Positions 15,919 to 19,454 of a DNA stretch of 19,454 nt are shown piece by piece; positions within the stretch are counted from its first letter, which is position 1; every line of letters starts with the position of its first letter. The notes below the pieces were generated by a model, which made no database searches, had not been told where the DNA came from, and saw only the letters and a program-made list of their open reading frames with translations. The stretch comes from an uncultured Nitrospina sp. (lineage in GTDB: Bacteria; Nitrospinota; Nitrospinia; Nitrospinales; VA-1): the NCBI GenBank assembly GCA_913044145.1, contig CAJWOD010000008.1, positions 1 through 19,454 of the forward strand, given 5' to 3'. Both the position numbers and the translations under genes were made by a program.

Positions 15919-16350
15919 TTAAATAGCTACGTTTTCGGGATTCTGGCTTCCGTGTGGATGCTCTGCTGTATCGTATATTCTATAATTATTGTTCAAGGTG
16001 CGACCCAATCTATTTTTGGGTAACATTCCACGAATGGCTTTTTTAAGCAGATCCGAAGGCTTTTTTTCCAACATTTCTTTAGCGGTGATGGATTTGATTC
16101 CCCCAGACCACCCAGTATGGTGGTAATAGATTTTGTCGTCCCATTTTTTCCCGGTTAGTTTTACCTTAGCGGCATTAATAATGATTACATTATCCCCGGT
16201 GTCTGTATGTGGGGTAAAAGTTGGTTTAGTTTTTCCACGAATTATTAATGCGGCTTGGCTGGCGATTCTTCCCAGAACTTTATCTGTTGCGTCAATGATC
16301 ACCCACTTTTTCTCGACTTCGCCAGGTTTTGCAAAATACGTTGTTTTCAT
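15919..16350 (-). CDS. rplM: 50S ribosomal protein L13
   Basis: L13 is an early-assembling large-subunit protein that binds 23S rRNA. The 143-aa length is normal. Family features are KKWVIIDATDKVLGRIAS (14-31), HTDTGDNVIIINAAKVKLTG (48-67), YYHHTGWSGG (75-84), RGMLPKNRLGR (107-117) and YDTAEHPHGSQNP near the end. It is the first gene of a nine-gene codirectional run and has a good promoter about 50 bp upstream of its ATG, so it probably sets the expression level of rpsI and perhaps genes further down. The start is fixed by alignment and by the short leader. Confidence 0.98.
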   Translation of the reverse strand: MKTTYFAKPGEVEKKWVIIDATDKVLGRIASQAALIIRGKTKPTFTPHTDTGDNVIIINAAKVKLTGKKWDDKIYYHHTGWSGGIKSITAKEMLEKKPSDLLKKAIRGMLPKNRLGRTLNNNYRIYDTAEHPHGSQNPENVAI

Positions 16351-16397
16351 TATATCCGGTTCTTTTGATATTAAATTTCAAATGTTTTGAACGTTGC

Positions 16398-16426
16398 ATG
16401 GTAAAAGAGATTTACAACATTGTCAA
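16398..16426 (-). promoter_or_regulatory. Sigma-70-type promoter of the rplM operon
   Basis: On the minus strand a perfect TTGACA (-35, 16426-16421) is followed after exactly 17 bp by TACCAT (-10, 16403-16398, four of six consensus bases). Transcription would start near 16391, giving a leader of about 40 nt before the rplM ATG. It is the best promoter match seen in the window. Confidence 0.65.
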
Positions 16427-16528
16427 TGGGTTTTGTTTGGTTCCGCTATATGGTGAGTTTTGCTTTATAGAATAAAATGGGTTAATTTAGTCCTCTCTTT
16501 GGAAATTTTGAGAATATTAGCTAACTGC

Positions 16529-18484
16529 ATGGAAAATATGGATAAATTTAAGGAAATGGAAGAAACCTCTGCATCATCAGATGATTCGACTATGACTGAG
16601 GATTTGTTACGTCGTTCTATCGAAAGGTCACAAGATTATCTGCTATCTCGTCAGCATGAAAATGGCTATTGGGTAGATGAACTAGAGGCTAATGTGACCA
16701 TTTCTGCCGAATTGATCTTCTTCATGCATTTCACAGATCGATTGGACATCGAACGGCAACAAAAGATAATCAATTATCTGTTTTATATGCAGCGAGAAGA
16801 TGGAAGTTGGCCGCTTTTTCAGGGTGGCTTGTGCGACATCAACTCTACGGTTGAGTCTTATATGGCTTTAAAAATTGCGGGGGTGCCGGCCGACCGGGAA
16901 GAAATGGTACGTGCTAGAAACGCAATCCGAAAAAACGGTGGTATAAAGAAGACTCGTGTTTTCACAAAAATATTTCTCGCTATGTTCGGCCAGATATCTT
17001 GGGATGTTTGTCCTGCCATCCCTATGGAGATCATTTTATTACCCGATAGTTTCTATTTTAATATTTACGAAATTTCCAGTTGGTCGAGGGGAACCTTGGT
17101 GCCACTGTCTCTTGTACGCTCTATTGAGCCAGTGCACCTCTTGCCTGCAGGTCGGGATGTTCAGGAGTTGTTTACAGAAAACGACCGTGACCTCAATTTT
17201 ATACCCAGCGGCTTGCCGTTCACGAGTTGGAAAAACACTTTTATCTATCTTGATCGAATGCTAAAACTCGCTGGCAAATTTCCCTGGAAACCTTTCCGAA
17301 AAATGGCAATGCGTGAGGTAGAAAAATGGACGATAAAGCATCAGGAAGAGGAAGGAGACTGGGCAGGAATCCAGCCTGCAATGCTGAATTCTCTTTTGGC
17401 TTTGCATTTTTTAGGGTATTCGAAAGAACACCCTGCGTGCGTCAAAGGAATGGAAGCGGTTGATCGATTTCTTTTGGAAAAAGAAGACAGGCTTTGGATG
17501 CAGGCCTGCGTTTCACCTTTATGGGATACCGCAATTTGTTTGAACGCTCTAATGGATTCAGGAGTGCCTACGGATCACCCTGCTTTGATAAAAGCCGGTG
17601 AATGGATTCTTTCTAAACAAGTGGTCAAACGCGGCGATTGGCAAATTAAGAACACGGATGCAGAACCCGGTGGATGGGCGTTTGAGTTTTATAATGAATT
17701 ATATCCCGACACAGACGATACCGCAGAAATTTTAATGGCCTTAAATCGGTTAGAACTTCCCAATGTCCGAGACAAACTTGGTGAATGTCAAAGAGCAATG
17801 AATTGGTTGCTTAGCATGCAAAGTAAAAATGGAGGATGGGGAGCTTTTGATATCGATAATGATAAAGAGGTTTTGAATGAAGTTCCTTTTGCCGACCATA
17901 AGGCTTTGCTTGATCCTCCAACCGTTGATGTATCCAGTCGAATTTTATGGATGTTGTCTACATGGGGATTTAAAAGGGAACACCCTCAAGTTGCTCGTGC
18001 CTTAAAATTTGTAAAGGATAACCAAGAGCTGGATGGATGCTGGTTTGGCCGTTGGGGAGTGAATTATATTTATGGAACATTTTTAGCTTTGAATGGATTA
18101 TTGGCAATGGGGGAAGACAGGAACCAACCTTTTAACCGAAAAGCCATTCAATGGTTAGAAGTGCATCAAAATGAAGATGGTGGATGGGGCGAAACCTGCC
18201 AGAGTTATGAAGAGCCCAGTTTACGTGGACGTGGCAATAGTACAGCTTCACAAACAGCCTGGGCGTTACTGGGATTGATCGCAGGTGGTGAAGCTAAGGG
18301 TGATGCAGCTAAACGCGGTGTTGAATTTTTATTGCGCAATCAAAATGAATTGGGAACCTGGTGGGAAGATGAATTTACAGGAACGGGATTTCCTATCCAT
18401 TTTTTCATCAAATACCATATGTACCAGCACTTTTTTCCTTTGATGGCCCTTGGTCGATACCGACAGGCGGTTGAAAAGGGTTGA
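16529..18484 (+). CDS. shc: Squalene-hopene cyclase
   Basis: This membrane-associated enzyme cyclises squalene to hopene/diplopterol, the root of hopanoid lipids that order the bacterial outer membrane. The catalytic DTDDTA motif (Asp394, Asp396, Asp397 counting from this ATG) is the DxDD acid that protonates squalene. QW repeats are visible: QHENGYW, QREDGSW, QSKNGGWGAFD, QNEDGGWGE and QNELGTWW. The C-terminus has GTGFPIHFFIKYHMYQHFFP, typical of prokaryotic SHC. The frame is open back to a TTG at 16460, but that lies against a possible promoter. The ATG at 16529 gives 651 aa, near the family norm; ATGs at 16538 and 16592 are alternatives. It is divergent from rplM. The paired DxDD and QW motifs exclude oxidosqualene-type annotation errors. 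Confidence 0.95.
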   Translation: MENMDKFKEMEETSASSDDSTMTEDLLRRSIERSQDYLLSRQHENGYWVDELEANVTISAELIFFMHFTDRLDIERQQKIINYLFYMQREDGSWPLFQGGLCDINSTVESYMALKIAGVPADREEMVRARNAIRKNGGIKKTRVFTKIFLAMFGQISWDVCPAIPMEIILLPDSFYFNIYEISSWSRGTLVPLSLVRSIEPVHLLPAGRDVQELFTENDRDLNFIPSGLPFTSWKNTFIYLDRMLKLAGKFPWKPFRKMAMREVEKWTIKHQEEEGDWAGIQPAMLNSLLALHFLGYSKEHPACVKGMEAVDRFLLEKEDRLWMQACVSPLWDTAICLNALMDSGVPTDHPALIKAGEWILSKQVVKRGDWQIKNTDAEPGGWAFEFYNELYPDTDDTAEILMALNRLELPNVRDKLGECQRAMNWLLSMQSKNGGWGAFDIDNDKEVLNEVPFADHKALLDPPTVDVSSRILWMLSTWGFKREHPQVARALKFVKDNQELDGCWFGRWGVNYIYGTFLALNGLLAMGEDRNQPFNRKAIQWLEVHQNEDGGWGETCQSYEEPSLRGRGNSTASQTAWALLGLIAGGEAKGDAAKRGVEFLLRNQNELGTWWEDEFTGTGFPIHFFIKYHMYQHFFPLMALGRYRQAVEKG

Positions 18485-18511
18485 ATCTGAAAATAAAATA
18501 ATTTTTAGATT
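18484..18511 (+). terminator. Possible weak terminator after the squalene-hopene cyclase gene
   Basis: An 11-bp stem with one G-T wobble (AATCT-g-AAAAT against ATTTT-t-AGATT, loop of 6) begins at the stop codon and is followed by TT. It contains few GC pairs and lacks a full U-run, so termination there may be incomplete. The downstream lipoprotein gene could be partly cotranscribed. Confidence 0.35.
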
Positions 18512-18557
18512 TTAATGGCATAGCAATTTTTGATATTATTAGTTTTATACATGCTTA

Positions 18558-18604
18558 ACGATAAAACCGATTATTAATCAAAAAACCTATCCAATTTTTA
18601 TCGT
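18558..18604. repeat. 9-bp inverted repeat upstream of the lipoprotein gene
   Basis: ACGATAAAA (18558-18566) and TTTTATCGT (18596-18604) are perfect reverse complements separated by 29 nt. A smaller palindrome, GATTATTAATC (18569-18579), lies inside. The arrangement could be a regulator-binding pair or an RNA hairpin in the 5' leader; it sits 70-116 bp before the lipoprotein ATG. Confidence 0.4.
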
Positions 18605-18673
18605 ATCTAGTTATTTTATAGGTAGACTTGGCTAGGTTTCTTTAATTGCATTTTTATGCAGGGACCATAAAAA

Positions 18674-19454
18674 ATGTCTAAAATGAAGCGTTTACAAATT
18701 ATTTTTTGCTTAATCGTTGGAGGGGTTTTGGTAATGAGTTGTAGTCCAGAGGCCGCTCAGGACGAACCTATGCAAATGCCGTTTAAAGAAAACACCTGGG
18801 TACGAAAAGAGGAAATAAAAAAAACAAAGTCAACTATGTTTTCAGCAGGTGAGAAACTTGCTTTGCCTATTGATGACAGGTTGGTAAAAAAACTCAATAC
18901 GATTTCGACTTCAAGCTCTTCAATTAATAGTGAAGAGGAATGCTTATCCCAGGCTAATGCTCTGGACAAAAGACGGATGGTAGTTCAAAAACGTGGCGGG
19001 GCGTGGCACGTTTTTGAAAGGGTTGCTGAGGCTAAAAATTATTCTGATTATGGAATGCAAATAGACAGTCAACTTAATCGCCTGGTTTTTTCTCTAAAAC
19101 ACATTTGTCGAGGGGCTAAAGGAATGCCTTTGGATGCGTGGGGGGCAAACAAAGTAGAGGAACTAGAAAGGTATGGAAAAGAAAAGATGAGGAAGGTTTA
19201 TATTGATCTGGGCAACCCTCCTGCGGATGTGGACATATGGGTAGCTTATGCTGAAAGGGCACTCGAGAGCAGAAAACGCAATATCCCCTACTCAGAGATT
19301 GGCGAGTCCATATCACGTACAGAAAACCTGGTCAATCTTTATGAAGAACTTTCACTTAGAAAGGTGGATGAGGCTTCTCTGAGTTCTCTTTATTCAGATG
19401 CTTCTACCTTGTTGTATGTCATTAAAAATAGTTTAAAATCGGATCCACGAGTGG
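18674..19454 (+). CDS. Predicted lipoprotein of unknown function, 3'-truncated by window edge
   Basis: The frame is open to the window end (260 residues seen), so the stop lies beyond it. The N-terminus is a classic lipoprotein signal: basic MSKMKR, hydrophobic residues 7-22, and a lipobox-like VMSC with Cys23 as the lipidated residue. Residue 24 is Ser rather than Asp, which in enterobacterial terms favours outer-membrane sorting. The mature part is hydrophilic and mostly helical in character, with only two further cysteines (Cys90 and Cys145), which could form a disulfide. Segments LKHICRGAKGMPLDAWG and LGNPPADVDIWVAYAE look like conserved cores, but I do not recognise a family. AGGGA sits about 10 nt before the ATG. 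It follows the hopene cyclase by 189 bp on the same strand; a link to outer-membrane lipids is speculation. Confidence 0.75.
   Translation, partial: MSKMKRLQIIFCLIVGGVLVMSCSPEAAQDEPMQMPFKENTWVRKEEIKKTKSTMFSAGEKLALPIDDRLVKKLNTISTSSSSINSEEECLSQANALDKRRMVVQKRGGAWHVFERVAEAKNYSDYGMQIDSQLNRLVFSLKHICRGAKGMPLDAWGANKVEELERYGKEKMRKVYIDLGNPPADVDIWVAYAERALESRKRNIPYSEIGESISRTENLVNLYEELSLRKVDEASLSSLYSDASTLLYVIKNSLKSDPRV

Noticed and set aside
16460..16528. TTG start extending the cyclase by 23 residues
   Set aside because: The extra residues do not resemble the family N-terminus, the start would sit on a possible promoter, and 651 aa from the ATG already fits the family length.
1..19454. Enrichment of GGATCC sites across the window
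   Set aside because: Only about seven copies were noticed, without regular spacing or association with gene ends; not beyond what codon use could produce.

Overview
The window is AT-rich bacterial chromosome, densely packed with housekeeping and envelope genes. It shows no mobile element, CRISPR array, tRNA or rRNA. The mix points to a Gram-negative, hopanoid-making bacterium: an LPS heptose pathway (gmhA, hldE, hldD), a UDP-glucuronate decarboxylase, a squalene-hopene cyclase, GlnE control of glutamine synthetase, and citramalate-based isoleucine synthesis. Gene content and the rplM-rpsI-argC order fit Nitrospinota or the former Deltaproteobacteria. That placement is an inference from gene content, not a phylogeny.

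Layout. (1) 1-2843 (+): glnE, cut at its 5' end by the window edge. (2) 6916-2872 (-): a three-gene unit, apgM-like -> lysC -> cimA, joined by two ATGA stop/start overlaps. It belongs to the aspartate family and branched-chain amino acid synthesis. (3) 6917-7485: a 569-bp divergent spacer with a terminator-like hairpin and no convincing gene. (4) 7486-8466 (+): hldD, convergent with the next block. (5) 16350-8499 (-): nine codirectional genes, rplM-rpsI-argC-argJ-def-fmt-uxs-gmhA-hldE, behind a strong-looking promoter (TTGACA, 17 bp, TACCAT). They link ribosomal proteins, arginine synthesis, N-terminal formyl-Met processing and envelope sugar synthesis. (6) 16529-18484 (+): squalene-hopene cyclase, divergent from rplM. 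(7) 18674-19454 (+): an unrecognised lipoprotein running off the 3' end.

The heptose genes work together: GmhA isomerises sedoheptulose-7-phosphate, HldE phosphorylates and then adenylylates the heptose, and HldD epimerises ADP-heptose. The intermediate phosphatase GmhB is not in the window. Def and Fmt form the usual formyl-Met pair, and ArgC and ArgJ supply adjacent parts of the acetylated arginine pathway.

The most interesting item is the apgM-family gene at 5711-6916. It is full length and translationally coupled to aspartate kinase. However, nearly every metal ligand and the nucleophilic serine of the phosphoglycerate mutase/alkaline phosphatase fold are replaced, while the surrounding scaffold aligns without gaps. 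It looks like a retained pseudoenzyme, or an enzyme with new chemistry, in the aspartate pathway.
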